DNA of 52,203 bases, from the NCBI RefSeq assembly GCF_946221155.1, contig NZ_CAMIAN010000013.1, positions 1 to 52,203 of the forward strand. Reading direction: 5' to 3'. A program made the translations under genes and the position numbers. Below the pieces are notes generated by a model, which had not been told where the DNA came from, made no database searches, and saw nothing but the letters and a program-made list of their open reading frames with translations. Every line of letters begins with the position of its first letter. Position 1 is the first letter of the stretch. The DNA comes from an uncultured Corynebacterium sp. GTDB lineage: Bacteria; Actinomycetota; Actinomycetes; Mycobacteriales; Mycobacteriaceae. Shown here piece after piece: positions 42,367 to 51,433 of this stretch.

Positions 42367-43548
42367 GTGAAAACGCGAGTAGTAGTCCTAGGCAGCACCG
42401 GATCCATCGGCACCCAAGCGCTGGAGGTGATGGCGGATAACCCGGAGCGCTTCGAGCTAGTTGGCGTCTCTGCGCACGGGTCCAAGCCGGACGTGCTGGC
42501 GCAGCAGGTTCGTGACTTTGGGCTGGACCTCGGGCGCGTGGCGGTGGCTTCCGAGCACACGGCGGAATGGTTGGACGGAGAATTCGGAGCCCACTGCATC
42601 CGCGGCAAGGACTCCTCCCGCGAGTTGGTCGAGGCCATCGGGCCGGAGCTGGGGGAGGGCGACGTTATTCTGAACGCCCTGGTTGGTTCTTTGGGCCTCG
42701 ATGCAACCCTGGCGACCCTGGGTACGAAGGCGAAACTGGCGCTGGCGAACAAGGAATCCCTCGTCGTCGGCGGCCAGCTGGTGCTGAAGTCAGCGGACGA
42801 AGGCCAGCTGATCCCAGTGGATTCCGAGCACTCTGCCATGGCACAGTGCCTGCGCTCCGGGAGGGTGGATGAGGTCGACTCGCTGGTACTTACCGCCTCG
42901 GGTGGACCCTTCCGGGGCTACACACGCGCCCAGCTGGAGGACGTCACCCCGCTGCAGGCCGCGAACCACCCGACCTGGTCGATGGGGCAGATGAACACCC
43001 TGAATTCCGCGACGATGGTGAATAAGGGGCTGGAGCTGATTGAGGCCAGCTTGCTGTTCGGTATCCCCGCCGAGAAGATCGACGTGACCGTCCACCCGCA
43101 GTCGATCGTCCACTCGATGGTCACCTTTATCGACGGGGCAACGATCGCCCAGGCCTCCCCGCCGTCAATGAAGCTGCCGATTTCCTTGGCCCTCGGCTGG
43201 CCCGATCGCATCGCGGATGCACAGCCCAAACTGGACTTCTCCCAGGCTACCGACTGGCACTTCGAGCCGCTGGACGACGAAGTCTTCCCGGCCGTTATCC
43301 TGGCACGCCAGGCGGTCACTGCCGGGGGAACAATGCCCGCGGTTTATAATGCTGCGAACGAGGAAGCGGCCGTTGAATTCCTCAACGGCCGGCTCAGCTT
43401 CCCCCGGATTGTGGACACGGTTGCGGCAACCATGGAGGCCTGTCAGCACTTGTCCGCCGAACCTAACGACCTCGAAGAAGTGCTGGCGGCAGAGCGCGAA
43501 GCCCGAGCCAAGGCGCACGAAAGGATGGCCACGTGGCTTTCGGACTAG
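42367..43548 (+). CDS. dxr: 1-deoxy-D-xylulose 5-phosphate reductoisomerase
   Basis: Dxr makes 2-C-methyl-D-erythritol 4-phosphate with NADPH, the committed step of the MEP isoprenoid pathway. The Rossmann motif GSTGSIGTQAL is near residue 8. The metal and substrate residues lie in VDSEHSAMAQ near 150 and in the TASGGPFRG segment near 180. Length is 393 residues. GTG 42367 is chosen since upstream in-frame residues are not family-like and a -10 sequence overlaps them. rip1 overlaps its last 16 bases. IspG of the same pathway is encoded after rip1. Confidence 0.94.
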   Translation: MKTRVVVLGSTGSIGTQALEVMADNPERFELVGVSAHGSKPDVLAQQVRDFGLDLGRVAVASEHTAEWLDGEFGAHCIRGKDSSRELVEAIGPELGEGDVILNALVGSLGLDATLATLGTKAKLALANKESLVVGGQLVLKSADEGQLIPVDSEHSAMAQCLRSGRVDEVDSLVLTASGGPFRGYTRAQLEDVTPLQAANHPTWSMGQMNTLNSATMVNKGLELIEASLLFGIPAEKIDVTVHPQSIVHSMVTFIDGATIAQASPPSMKLPISLALGWPDRIADAQPKLDFSQATDWHFEPLDDEVFPAVILARQAVTAGGTMPAVYNAANEEAAVEFLNGRLSFPRIVDTVAATMEACQHLSAEPNDLEEVLAAEREARAKAHERMATWLSD

Positions 43549-44777
43549 GGATCCTACTCTTCGCCCTAGGCATCGCCCTATCCATCGCCCTGCACGAGGC
43601 GGGGCACCTGATAGCCGCCCGCATGTCCGGCATGCGCGTGCGGCGCTACTTTATCGGTTTCGGCCCGACGATCTTTAGCTTCCGCAAGGGCCACACCGAG
43701 TATGGCCTGAAGGGCATCCCTCTAGGCGGCTTCTGCGACATCGCCGGCATGACGAAGTTGGACGAGTTGACCGAGGAGGAACGCCCGCACGCCATGTACG
43801 ACAAGCCGGCGCACCGGCGCATCTTCGTCATGCTCGGCGGCATCATCATGAACATCCTGCTGGCCCTCGGCATCCTCTACGGGGTGGCACTGGCATGGGG
43901 CCTGCCGGACCGCAACGTGGTCTTTACTCCCACCGTCGAATCCACCCAGTGCGCACCGGCAAAACAAGAGTCGGATGGCACGCTCGCCAAGTGCACTGGC
44001 GATGGTCCCGCGGCGGAATCTGGCGTCCAGACCGGCGATACCTTCCTCTCCGTTAACGGCGAAGAGACAAAGGATTTCCGGGAGTTCACCAAGGCCATCA
44101 CTGCCGAGGCCGAGCGGGCCGCCGACGACGGTAAGCAGGTCGGCGATCGCATCACGGTTCCGGCGGTCGTCGACCGCAACGGGCAGCACAAGAACCTCGA
44201 CCTGCAGATCGAACTGGTCGAGCGGTTGAACACCGCCGGCAACACCATGACCTCGGGCGCCGTCGGCATCCGCGCCAAGCGCCCGGAGCTTGTGATCAAC
44301 CAGTACAACCCCGTCAGCGCGGTGGGCGGCACGCTGTCCTTCACCGGCGGCATGGTCAATGACACCTTCCACGGCCTTATCGGCCTGCCGCAGCGCGTGC
44401 CGGGCGTGGTGGAGTCCATCTTCGGCGGCAACCGCGAGGACGATTCCCCGATGAGCGTGGTCGGCGCCTCCCGCGTTGGCGGCGAGTTGGTGCAGTACCA
44501 GCAGTGGATGAGCTTCCTCATGACTCTAGCGAGCCTGAACCTCTTCCTGGCCGCCTTCAACCTGGTGCCACTTCCACCACTGGATGGTGGGCATATCGCC
44601 GTGGTGATCTATGAAAAGATCCGTGATCTCTTCCGCCGACTGCGCGGCAAGCAACCCGGTGGCCCCGCCGACTACACGAAATTGATGCCGCTAACGTACG
44701 CGGCCACAGCGGTGCTGCTGGTGTTTGGCATTATCGTGATCGTCGCCGATGTAGTTAATCCGATCCGTATTTTCTAG
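43533..44777 (+). CDS. rip1: Rip1/RseP, site-2 membrane metalloprotease
   Basis: This intramembrane zinc protease cleaves anti-sigma factors and other membrane substrates. The zinc motif HEAGH is at residues 21-25, inside the first membrane helix. A PDZ domain covers about 125-240. The third zinc ligand lies in FNLVPLPPLDGGH near 345. Length is 414 residues with about four membrane helices. GTG 43533 has AAAGGA about nine bases upstream and overlaps dxr. ispG follows about 90 bases later; this order is typical of actinobacteria. Confidence 0.93.
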   Translation: MAFGLGILLFALGIALSIALHEAGHLIAARMSGMRVRRYFIGFGPTIFSFRKGHTEYGLKGIPLGGFCDIAGMTKLDELTEEERPHAMYDKPAHRRIFVMLGGIIMNILLALGILYGVALAWGLPDRNVVFTPTVESTQCAPAKQESDGTLAKCTGDGPAAESGVQTGDTFLSVNGEETKDFREFTKAITAEAERAADDGKQVGDRITVPAVVDRNGQHKNLDLQIELVERLNTAGNTMTSGAVGIRAKRPELVINQYNPVSAVGGTLSFTGGMVNDTFHGLIGLPQRVPGVVESIFGGNREDDSPMSVVGASRVGGELVQYQQWMSFLMTLASLNLFLAAFNLVPLPPLDGGHIAVVIYEKIRDLFRRLRGKQPGGPADYTKLMPLTYAATAVLLVFGIIVIVADVVNPIRIF

Positions 44778-44815
44778 TTAAGCGACGCCCACCTCTGCGC
44801 CCGTTAAACGGCGCG

Positions 44816-44821
44816 TAGACT
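44816..44821 (+). promoter_or_regulatory. Candidate ispG -10 sequence
   Basis: TAGACT lies 47 bases before the ispG ATG. The same hexamer is found before gdhA and chrS. No convincing -35 is seen. Confidence 0.35.
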
Positions 44822-44868
44822 TGGTGGGAGTTCAAACGGCATTCACGACTGAAAGGTTGTCTTCGTAC

Positions 44869-46029
44869 ATGTCTGGTATTTCCCTGGGTATCCCCGACGG
44901 TCCGCCTCCGGTGCTGGCTCCGCGGCGCAAGACGCGCCAACTCATGGTCGGCGGGGTAGGGGTCGGCAGTGACCACCCGATCTCGGTGCAGTCGATGACC
45001 ACCACGAAGACGCACGACGTTAACGCGACGCTGCAGCAGATTGCCCAGCTGACCGCCTCCGGCTGCGACATCGTCCGCGTGGCCTGCCCGAAGACGGTGG
45101 ATGCAGAAGCTCTACCGGCAATTGCCGCGAAGTCCCCGATCCCAGTGATCGCGGACATTCACTTCCAGCCGAAGTACATCTTCAGCGCCATCGACGCGGG
45201 CTGTGCGGCAGTGCGCGTGAACCCCGGCAATATCAAGGAGTTCGATGGCCGGGTCAAGGAAGTTGCGAAGGCCGCCGGGGACGCAGGCATTCCGATCCGT
45301 ATTGGCGTCAATGCCGGTTCGCTGGATAAGCGCATCATGGAGAAGTACGGGAAGGCCACGCCTGAGGCGCTAGTCGAATCTGCGCTGTGGGAGGCCAGCC
45401 TGTTCGAGGAGCACGGCTACGGCGACATCGCCATCTCCGTGAAGCACAACGACCCGGTCGTGATGGTGGAGGCCTACCGCCAGCTCGCTGCCCAGTCGGA
45501 TTATCCCTTGCACCTGGGTGTCACTGAGGCTGGCCCGGCCTTCCAAGGCACCATCAAGTCCTCTGTAGCTTTCGGCGCTCTGCTGGCCGAGGGGATTGGG
45601 GACACGATCCGCGTCTCCCTGTCCGCCGATCCGGTGGAGGAGATCAAGGTTGGCGACCAGATCCTGCAGTCGCTGAACCTGCGCCCCCGCAAGCTCGAGA
45701 TCGTGTCTTGCCCCTCCTGCGGTCGCGCGCAGGTGGATGTGTACAAGCTGGCCGACGAGGTCACCGCGGGCCTAGAGGGTATGGAGTTCCCGCTGCGCGT
45801 GGCCGTCATGGGTTGTGTGGTGAATGGCCCAGGCGAGGCGCGCGATGCTGACCTGGGCGTGGCCTCCGGCAACGGCAAGGGCCAGATCTTCGTCAAGGGC
45901 GAGGTCATCAAGACCGTCCCGGAGGATCAGATTGTGGAAACCCTCATCGAGGAAGCTATGCGCATCGCCGAGGAGGAGGGCCTAGAGGCCGTCGAGGGTC
46001 AGAAGGCCGAGGTGCGGGTGACTAAATAG
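44869..46029 (+). CDS. ispG: IspG/GcpE, 4-hydroxy-3-methylbut-2-enyl diphosphate synthase
   Basis: This 4Fe-4S enzyme converts MEcPP to HMBPP, the sixth step of the MEP pathway. The cluster ligands are Cys281 and Cys284 (SCPSCGRAQVD) and Cys316 (MGCVVNGPGEARDAD). A TIM-barrel precedes them. Length is 386 residues from ATG 44869, which has GAAAGG about eleven bases upstream. Its 3' end overlaps the convergent hrtA gene by eight bases. Confidence 0.95.
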   Translation: MSGISLGIPDGPPPVLAPRRKTRQLMVGGVGVGSDHPISVQSMTTTKTHDVNATLQQIAQLTASGCDIVRVACPKTVDAEALPAIAAKSPIPVIADIHFQPKYIFSAIDAGCAAVRVNPGNIKEFDGRVKEVAKAAGDAGIPIRIGVNAGSLDKRIMEKYGKATPEALVESALWEASLFEEHGYGDIAISVKHNDPVVMVEAYRQLAAQSDYPLHLGVTEAGPAFQGTIKSSVAFGALLAEGIGDTIRVSLSADPVEEIKVGDQILQSLNLRPRKLEIVSCPSCGRAQVDVYKLADEVTAGLEGMEFPLRVAVMGCVVNGPGEARDADLGVASGNGKGQIFVKGEVIKTVPEDQIVETLIEEAMRIAEEEGLEAVEGQKAEVRVTK

Positions 46030-46744
46030 TCGCCATCGCTACTTCGCTGGCCTTCCCGTCTACCAGCTCGATGCGACGGTCCAGCGTGGCCAGCTGCTCC
46101 TGATCGTGGGAGACGTATAGCACCGGAGTGTTGCGCTCGCGAGCTAGGTCCACGATCAGCTCAGTGACTCGCTTCGCGTTGGCGGTGTCCAACGCCGCGG
46201 TCGGCTCGTCCACCAGCAGCAGCGCCGGGTCGTTCATCAGGGCACGAGCCAGGTTTACGCGGGCCTGCTGGCCGCCGGAGAGCTCGGAGACCTTCGCGTT
46301 CTCTCGCCCTTCCAGGCCCACTTCCTCGAGCAGACGCTCGGCCTTCTCTTCTTGTTGACGCCACGCCTTTCCGCTGATGCCGAATGGCTTATCCAGGCGG
46401 CTCATCACCATGAGCTGTTCCTTGGCCGTCAGTGCCGGCAGCAGGTTCGGCTGCTGGAACACAATGCCCAGGTGGTGGCGACGGATCTCTGCAGCCCGGC
46501 GGCCGGAGACGGTGCCGAGCTCCAGGGGATCCGCGCCGTGTAGGGTGGCGGAGCCGGAGGTGGCGGTCTCCAAGCAGCCGATGATGGACAGCAGGGTGGA
46601 TTTACCGGAACCGGAGGGGCCGGTGATGCCGACGACCTCGCCGGGGTTCACGTTGAAGGTGACGTCCGTCAGAAGGTTGCGCTTGGTGGTGCCGTCGGTG
46701 ATTTCGAGGGAGATGTTCTTTACTTCGAGTGCTGGGAAAATCAT
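46022..46744 (-). CDS. hrtA: HrtA, ATPase of the heme-export ABC transporter
   Basis: The 240-residue ATP-binding subunit has Walker A GPSGSGKS near residue 41, signature LSGGQQARVNLARAL near 150 and Walker B LLLVDEPTAALD near 172. It overlaps the permease stop in an ATGA, so it is coupled to hrtB. The start at 46744 is preferred; the frame continues upstream through hrtB, but without family similarity. The order ispG, hrtA, hrtB and divergent chrS-chrA is the same as in C. glutamicum, where HrtBA protects against heme toxicity. A different small-molecule export role is possible on sequence alone. Confidence 0.87.
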   Translation of the reverse strand: MIFPALEVKNISLEITDGTTKRNLLTDVTFNVNPGEVVGITGPSGSGKSTLLSIIGCLETATSGSATLHGADPLELGTVSGRRAAEIRRHHLGIVFQQPNLLPALTAKEQLMVMSRLDKPFGISGKAWRQQEEKAERLLEEVGLEGRENAKVSELSGGQQARVNLARALMNDPALLLVDEPTAALDTANAKRVTELIVDLARERNTPVLYVSHDQEQLATLDRRIELVDGKASEVAMATI

Positions 46745-47661
46745 GAGTTCATTGCCTTTCGCGGATCGACCTTCATTACCGGGATAATGGACAGACCGGC
46801 GCCGAGGAGGCCTGCGGCCAGCAGGATGGCGGCCGGAACGAGGGTGGTGTTGGCGGTGACGTCCATGGGGATGTCGTCCATGAATCTGCCGACGCCGACG
46901 GTGAGCAGGGTGCCCGCGGCAATGCCCACTAACAGTACGACCAGGGCCTGGCCGATCGCATCGCTCAGGATGCTGGAGCGGGTTCCGCCGAGCGCCACGG
47001 TGATCGCCACGCCGCGCAGACGCTGCATCGTCCACACGGTGAAGAACGCACCCAGCACCAGGGCAGAGATCACGTAGAGCAGTGCGATCATCAGGCTCAG
47101 GGAGGACTGCTCACCTTTGTAGGAGGCGCTGGCTTCCAGCGCGTCCTTGCCCTTCATCATGACGGTGCCGTCGATCGGCTGTGCATCGCCGGAGACCACG
47201 CCGAAGGTGGAGGAACCGGGTAGCTTCTCAACCTCGCTGGTGCTCATCCAGTGGACGGGCTGGTGCTCGAGGTAGAGCTCCTCGCTGGGCTTGGTACCCT
47301 CGTAGGACATTGCGATGAAGCCCTGGCCTTCCGCATCCTTCGAGCGGGCCATCGTGACGACCTCTCCGCCACGACTCTCGACCTCGCGGACTTGGGCGTC
47401 AGTAAGAGAACCAGTACTCAAGCTCACAGTTCCGCCGGCATCGTTCAGCACGAGCTGACGATCGCTTCCGACCTTGTGCTCCAAGGCGGAGGCGGACTGG
47501 TAGCTCAGGCCTGCCGACAGGGAGCTCAGGAGCGTGACCATTGCGGTGATGAGTAGGACGGTGGTGATGATGAGCGCCGTCTTGCCACGGGATACGCGCA
47601 GCTCGCGGATCCCCTGAAACATGAATCCCCGGACCGGGGTTAACGACTTTGTACTTAGCAT
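46741..47661 (-). CDS. hrtB: HrtB, FtsX-type permease of the heme exporter
   Basis: The 306-residue permease has an N-terminal helix (IITTVLLITAMVTLLSSL near residue 30), a large external domain (about 55-185) and three further helices (about 190-290) with an FtsX domain. ATG 47661 has AGGA five bases upstream; an earlier start at 47778 lies in the divergent promoter region. In homologues the membrane helices gather heme from the bilayer. It diverges from chrS across a 115-base regulatory region. Confidence 0.85.
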   Translation of the reverse strand: MLSTKSLTPVRGFMFQGIRELRVSRGKTALIITTVLLITAMVTLLSSLSAGLSYQSASALEHKVGSDRQLVLNDAGGTVSLSTGSLTDAQVREVESRGGEVVTMARSKDAEGQGFIAMSYEGTKPSEELYLEHQPVHWMSTSEVEKLPGSSTFGVVSGDAQPIDGTVMMKGKDALEASASYKGEQSSLSLMIALLYVISALVLGAFFTVWTMQRLRGVAITVALGGTRSSILSDAIGQALVVLLVGIAAGTLLTVGVGRFMDDIPMDVTANTTLVPAAILLAAGLLGAGLSIIPVMKVDPRKAMNS

Positions 47662-47717
47662 GGTTCCTATTCTTCGCGCGCTATAAAAGGAACACATCGG
47701 GCTAAGGAGTAGTCTTC

Positions 47718-47765
47718 GCCTCATACTTTTGGTGGAGGCGGACAGCACCTTTCGGCCACTAGACT
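47718..47765 (+). promoter_or_regulatory. hrtB-chrS regulatory region with inverted repeat and -10
   Basis: GCCTC (47718-47722) and GAGGC (47735-47739) flank ATACTTTTGGTG and form an imperfectly spaced operator-like repeat. The chrS -10 TAGACT (47760-47765) lies twelve bases before chrS. ChrA of corynebacteria binds the region between these genes; whether this is its site is unproven. Confidence 0.4.
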
Positions 47766-47776
47766 TGGGGACGATC

Positions 47777-48859
47777 ATGATTCAAAAAGCCAAGTCGAAT
47801 AAAGTCGTCGCGCTGAACCGCGCCTGGGCTTATCTGGGGCTGGGGCTCCACCTGCTGATGGCCCTGCTGATGGCCGTGACCGTCATCAGGGACGGCTGGT
47901 CCTGGAACGCGGTGGCCTTGTGCTTCATTTACGTCATGGGTCTGTGGCTGCGCCCCACCTGGCTGTGGCTGACGTTGGTGATCGCCACCTGGGCGTGCCT
48001 GCTGCTGGTGGCTCCGAGCGCCGCCTTTATGGCATTCGCGCTGTTCTTCCTATGTGTCGGTGTACTGCCTCTATGGCCGGCGATCGTGTGCAACGCGGTG
48101 GTGACCATCCTGTCGGTGTACCAGAGCGGCGAGGCACTGGGGCCGATCGTTGCCGCCGTAGTTGCCACCGTCGTTGGCGTGGGTTTCAAGGAGCTGCGCG
48201 ACGAAGCCAGCGCCCGCGAGGTAGCCAGCCGTCACGCAGGCGAGATGGACGAGCGCACGCGCCTGGCCGGGGAGATACACGACACGATTGCCCAAGGCCT
48301 GAGTTCCATCCACATGATCCTGCAGGCCGTAGAAAAGCGAGTGGAAGACCCGGAGGTACTGGAAGACTTGCGCCTCGCCCGCACCACCGCCGAGGACAAC
48401 CTGGCTGAAACTCGGCGCATCATCGCCGCGCTGCAGCCCGGCCCTCTGGTCGGCGGTGATCTGCCGGTCGCCTTGGCGCGCGTGAGCTCCGGTACGCCGC
48501 TGGGCGAGGCCTTGAGCTTCGAGGTCGAGGGCGAACCCTTCGACCTCGAGGAGAAGGTGGAGCAGGAGCTCACCCGCATTGCGCAATCCCTCGTTTCCAA
48601 CGTGGTGAAGCACTCGGAGGCCACGCGCGCTCGGGTCACCTTGACCTACCAGAGCGACCTGCTCAGCCTCGACGTCGTGGACAACGGCCGGGGCATGGAC
48701 GCAGAGCTAGTTAGCAAGATCGCCGCCGACAAGATGAGCCTGTCGCCGGTTGGCCTGGCTGGCGTGCGGCGCCGCGCCAACCTGATCGGCGCGACCATGC
48801 ATGTGGAAAGCTCGCCGGGGTCCGGCTGTGGCGTGTCCATCCAGGTGCCGATTCGTTAG
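47777..48859 (+). CDS. chrS: ChrS, heme-responsive sensor histidine kinase
   Basis: The 360-residue kinase has about six hydrophobic segments (residues 15-135) with short loops, so the signal is probably sensed in the membrane. A HisKA_3 dimerisation domain follows, with phosphoacceptor His168 in GEIHDTIAQGLSSIH. The ATPase domain has N-box VSNVVKHSEA, DNGRGMD and a final GSGCGVSI. ATG 47777 is used; an earlier TTG at 47729 overlaps the operator region. A -10 twelve bases upstream predicts an almost leaderless message. It pairs with chrA. By synteny it should sense heme and control hrtBA. Confidence 0.86.
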   Translation: MIQKAKSNKVVALNRAWAYLGLGLHLLMALLMAVTVIRDGWSWNAVALCFIYVMGLWLRPTWLWLTLVIATWACLLLVAPSAAFMAFALFFLCVGVLPLWPAIVCNAVVTILSVYQSGEALGPIVAAVVATVVGVGFKELRDEASAREVASRHAGEMDERTRLAGEIHDTIAQGLSSIHMILQAVEKRVEDPEVLEDLRLARTTAEDNLAETRRIIAALQPGPLVGGDLPVALARVSSGTPLGEALSFEVEGEPFDLEEKVEQELTRIAQSLVSNVVKHSEATRARVTLTYQSDLLSLDVVDNGRGMDAELVSKIAADKMSLSPVGLAGVRRRANLIGATMHVESSPGSGCGVSIQVPIR

Positions 48860-48870
48860 GAGTGTGAACA

Positions 48871-49521
48871 GTGCCAGACAAGCTGCGTGTCTTGATTTGT
48901 GACGATCACCCAGTGGTCCGCGCCGGAATCGAGGCTATGCTGCGCGGGGCAGGGGACGTGGAGATCGTGGCCTCCGTCGGAAACCCCGACCGCGCGGTCG
49001 CCATCTGCGCCGAGGACCAGCCCGACGTGGTGCTCATGGATCTGCGCTTCGGCGAAAGCCCCAGCAGCGACGGTATCGAATCCGGGGGAGTGCGTGCCAC
49101 CCGCGCGATTCGTAAGCTCAAGCCCGCCCCGCAAGTGCTGATACTGACTAACTACTCCACCGATAGCGACGTCCTGGGCGCCATCTCCGCCGGCGCGGTG
49201 GGCTACCTGCTCAAGGACTGCGCCCCCGAGGAGCTAGCCGAGGGCATCCGTCAGGCGGCTCGCGGGCAGACGGTGATGAACAAGAACATCATGGGCAAGC
49301 TCCGCGGCCGGCTGGCTAACCCCTTCGAGTCGCTGACCAACCGCGAGCAGGAGGTGCTTACGCTTGCCAGCCAGGGCAAGTCCAACCGGGCGATCGCAAA
49401 GGATCTCATCCTCACCGAGGCGACCGTGAAGTCCCACATGGCACACGTTTTCTCCAAGCTGAATGTGAGAAACAGAACAGCTGCCGTCGCCGTGGCGAGG
49501 GAACGCGGAATCATCGATTAA
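48871..49521 (+). CDS. chrA: ChrA, NarL/LuxR-type response regulator
   Basis: The 216-residue regulator has a receiver domain (1-120) with phosphoacceptor Asp57 (VVLMDLRFGE) and a Lys near 108 (YLLKDCAPEE). A LuxR helix-turn-helix covers about 148-210 (LTNREQEVLTLASQGKSNR, then AVAVARERG). GTG 48871 follows chrS by eleven bases with AGGAGTG upstream. In C. glutamicum and C. diphtheriae, ChrA activates hrtBA in response to heme. The paralogous HrrA is similar, so the name rests on the hrtBA neighbourhood. Confidence 0.86.
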   Translation: MPDKLRVLICDDHPVVRAGIEAMLRGAGDVEIVASVGNPDRAVAICAEDQPDVVLMDLRFGESPSSDGIESGGVRATRAIRKLKPAPQVLILTNYSTDSDVLGAISAGAVGYLLKDCAPEELAEGIRQAARGQTVMNKNIMGKLRGRLANPFESLTNREQEVLTLASQGKSNRAIAKDLILTEATVKSHMAHVFSKLNVRNRTAAVAVARERGIID

Positions 49522-49541
49522 TCCTGTTACTCTCTGTGCCT

Positions 49542-51422
49542 ATGCGCACCACCTCTTGGACCCCTCGCCGGAGCATCACCGCGGCCGTCACGACCGTCGG
49601 CCTGGTGCTGGGCGCTGCGGCTTGTACGCCGAAACCCGATGTTGCTGATGACGCCGCCCAGGCCTTTCTCGCCGCCCTTTCCAACCCGGGCGAAGCTTCG
49701 CAGGCCGGAGGGGAGACCGATAACCCCGACAAGGCGACTCAAGCCATTGAACAAGCGTGGGAGTCCCTGCAGGCCGAGGGCTTGCAGGCGGAGCTGAAGA
49801 ACGTCAATACTCAGGAAAACCAGGCCACCGCGCAGTATTCGATGCGTTGGGACTTGCCGGGCGGGCGCGAGTTTTCCTATGACTCCTCGATGAACCTCAC
49901 CCGGACTGGCGACGACTGGTCCGTGCGCTGGCAGCCTGCCGTGCTGCACCCGGAGCTGGGCGCCAACCAGCATCTGGAGCTGCGTAGCGTTCCCGCCACC
50001 GTCGCCAACGTGGTGGGTTCCGATGGTGCGGTGCTGCTGGAGCCGGGAACCCAGTATCGGGTCCTCGTCGATCCGTCAAAGGTTTCCAGTGTTTTGGGCA
50101 CCATGCGGCGCATCGCCGGCGAGTTGGATTCGCTGCGGGGTGGCGATAAATCCGTGCCCAGCATCGACCCTGAGAAGAAGGCCGAGGAGGCTGCCGATGT
50201 AGACGGGGAGTATTCCGTACTGACCGTCAACCAGGCCCAGGGCAAACGCCTGCAGGGGGTTCTCGGCAACGTAGAGGGCGTGCGTCTGAACGAGGAGCCC
50301 TCCCTTGTGCGCCCGGATCCCTCCTTCGCCCCTGACATCATGTCTCGCGTACGCAGCGTGGTGGAGGACGATTTGCAGGGGGAGGCTGGTTGGAAGGTCG
50401 TCGCCGCCACCAACGAGGGCAACGAGGTGGCTAAGGTCGGCGGCGAGGATCCGAAGTCTTCCCCAAGCGTTCACGTCTCCCTGTCTCGCAAGGTGCAGGA
50501 GGCCGCTCAGAAGGCCGTGGATACCCGATCCGATGCTAAGACGATGATGGTGGTCATGCGCCCATCCACCGGCGAAGTGCTGGCTGTCGCTCAGTCGGAA
50601 CAAGCCGACGAGGACGGCGACGTTGCACTGATGGGTCAGTACCCACCGGGCTCTACGTTCAAGATGCTTACCGCATACGCCGGCCTGCAGAAACAGGGGC
50701 TCACCCCAGACTCGATCGTCGGTTGCCCTGGTACCCAGGACATCGGCGGGCGCATCGTCACCAACTACAACAATTTCTCGCTGGGCGATACCCCACTGGA
50801 AAATGCCTTCGCCAAGTCGTGTAACACCACGTTCGCGGATATATCCACCAAGCTGAAGCCCGGTGAGCTGAAGGACATCGCCGCGCAATTCGGTCTAGGC
50901 GCCGATTACGATGTCGAAGGTCTGGAGACGATCACCGGTGCGGTGCCCGAGGGCGAGAAGATGCTCGACCGCACTGAGGCCGGTTACGGCCAGGGCCTCG
51001 ACCTCGCCAGCCCCTTCGGTATGGCCATGGTCGCCTCCAGCGTGGCGGCCGGCAAGGCGCCCACTCCTTACCTCATCGCTGGCGAGAACCACCACACGGA
51101 AGCCAAAAACGACGAAGCCAAAAAGGACGCAAAGAAGAAGCTGGACCCTAAGGCCATCCAAGAACTACGCCGCATGATGCGCGCCGTAGTTACCAACGGC
51201 TCTGGATCCGGCGTGGCCGGAGCTGGCGAAGTCTATGCCAAGACTGGTGAAGCCGAGATCAACGAGGGGTCCCACAGCTGGCTGGCTGGATATCGCGGGG
51301 ACTTGGCCTTTGCCACCCTTATTGTGTTGGGCGGCGGATCCGAGCACGCTACTTCCGTGACCGCCGACTTCTTCAAGAACCTGGATGGCCCAGCCGCGGA
51401 GGCGGAAGGGCGTCAAGAGTAA
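49542..51422 (+). CDS. Class B penicillin-binding protein with MecA_N-type domain
   Basis: This is a peptidoglycan transpeptidase. An N-terminal hydrophobic stretch ends in LGAAAC, so it may be a lipoprotein (Cys near residue 27). An NTF2-like MecA_N region follows (about 30-150), then a linker, then the transpeptidase domain with Ser371-x-x-Lys374 (PPGSTFKML), Ser426-x-Asn428 (SCNTTF) and Lys567-Thr-Gly569 (YAKTGEAEI). All catalytic motifs are intact. Length is 626 residues from ATG 49542; a GTG at 49536 is an alternative. In other species this class includes low-affinity enzymes linked to beta-lactam tolerance. It lies between chrA and map, as in C. glutamicum. Confidence 0.9.
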   Translation: MRTTSWTPRRSITAAVTTVGLVLGAAACTPKPDVADDAAQAFLAALSNPGEASQAGGETDNPDKATQAIEQAWESLQAEGLQAELKNVNTQENQATAQYSMRWDLPGGREFSYDSSMNLTRTGDDWSVRWQPAVLHPELGANQHLELRSVPATVANVVGSDGAVLLEPGTQYRVLVDPSKVSSVLGTMRRIAGELDSLRGGDKSVPSIDPEKKAEEAADVDGEYSVLTVNQAQGKRLQGVLGNVEGVRLNEEPSLVRPDPSFAPDIMSRVRSVVEDDLQGEAGWKVVAATNEGNEVAKVGGEDPKSSPSVHVSLSRKVQEAAQKAVDTRSDAKTMMVVMRPSTGEVLAVAQSEQADEDGDVALMGQYPPGSTFKMLTAYAGLQKQGLTPDSIVGCPGTQDIGGRIVTNYNNFSLGDTPLENAFAKSCNTTFADISTKLKPGELKDIAAQFGLGADYDVEGLETITGAVPEGEKMLDRTEAGYGQGLDLASPFGMAMVASSVAAGKAPTPYLIAGENHHTEAKNDEAKKDAKKKLDPKAIQELRRMMRAVVTNGSGSGVAGAGEVYAKTGEAEINEGSHSWLAGYRGDLAFATLIVLGGGSEHATSVTADFFKNLDGPAAEAEGRQE

Positions 51423-51433
51423 GATAGGGAGCC

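Noticed and set aside
46745..47035. N-terminal extension of the hrtA frame
   Set aside because: It lies inside hrtB in another frame and lacks ABC ATPase similarity; the ATGA-coupled start at 46744 fits the family length.
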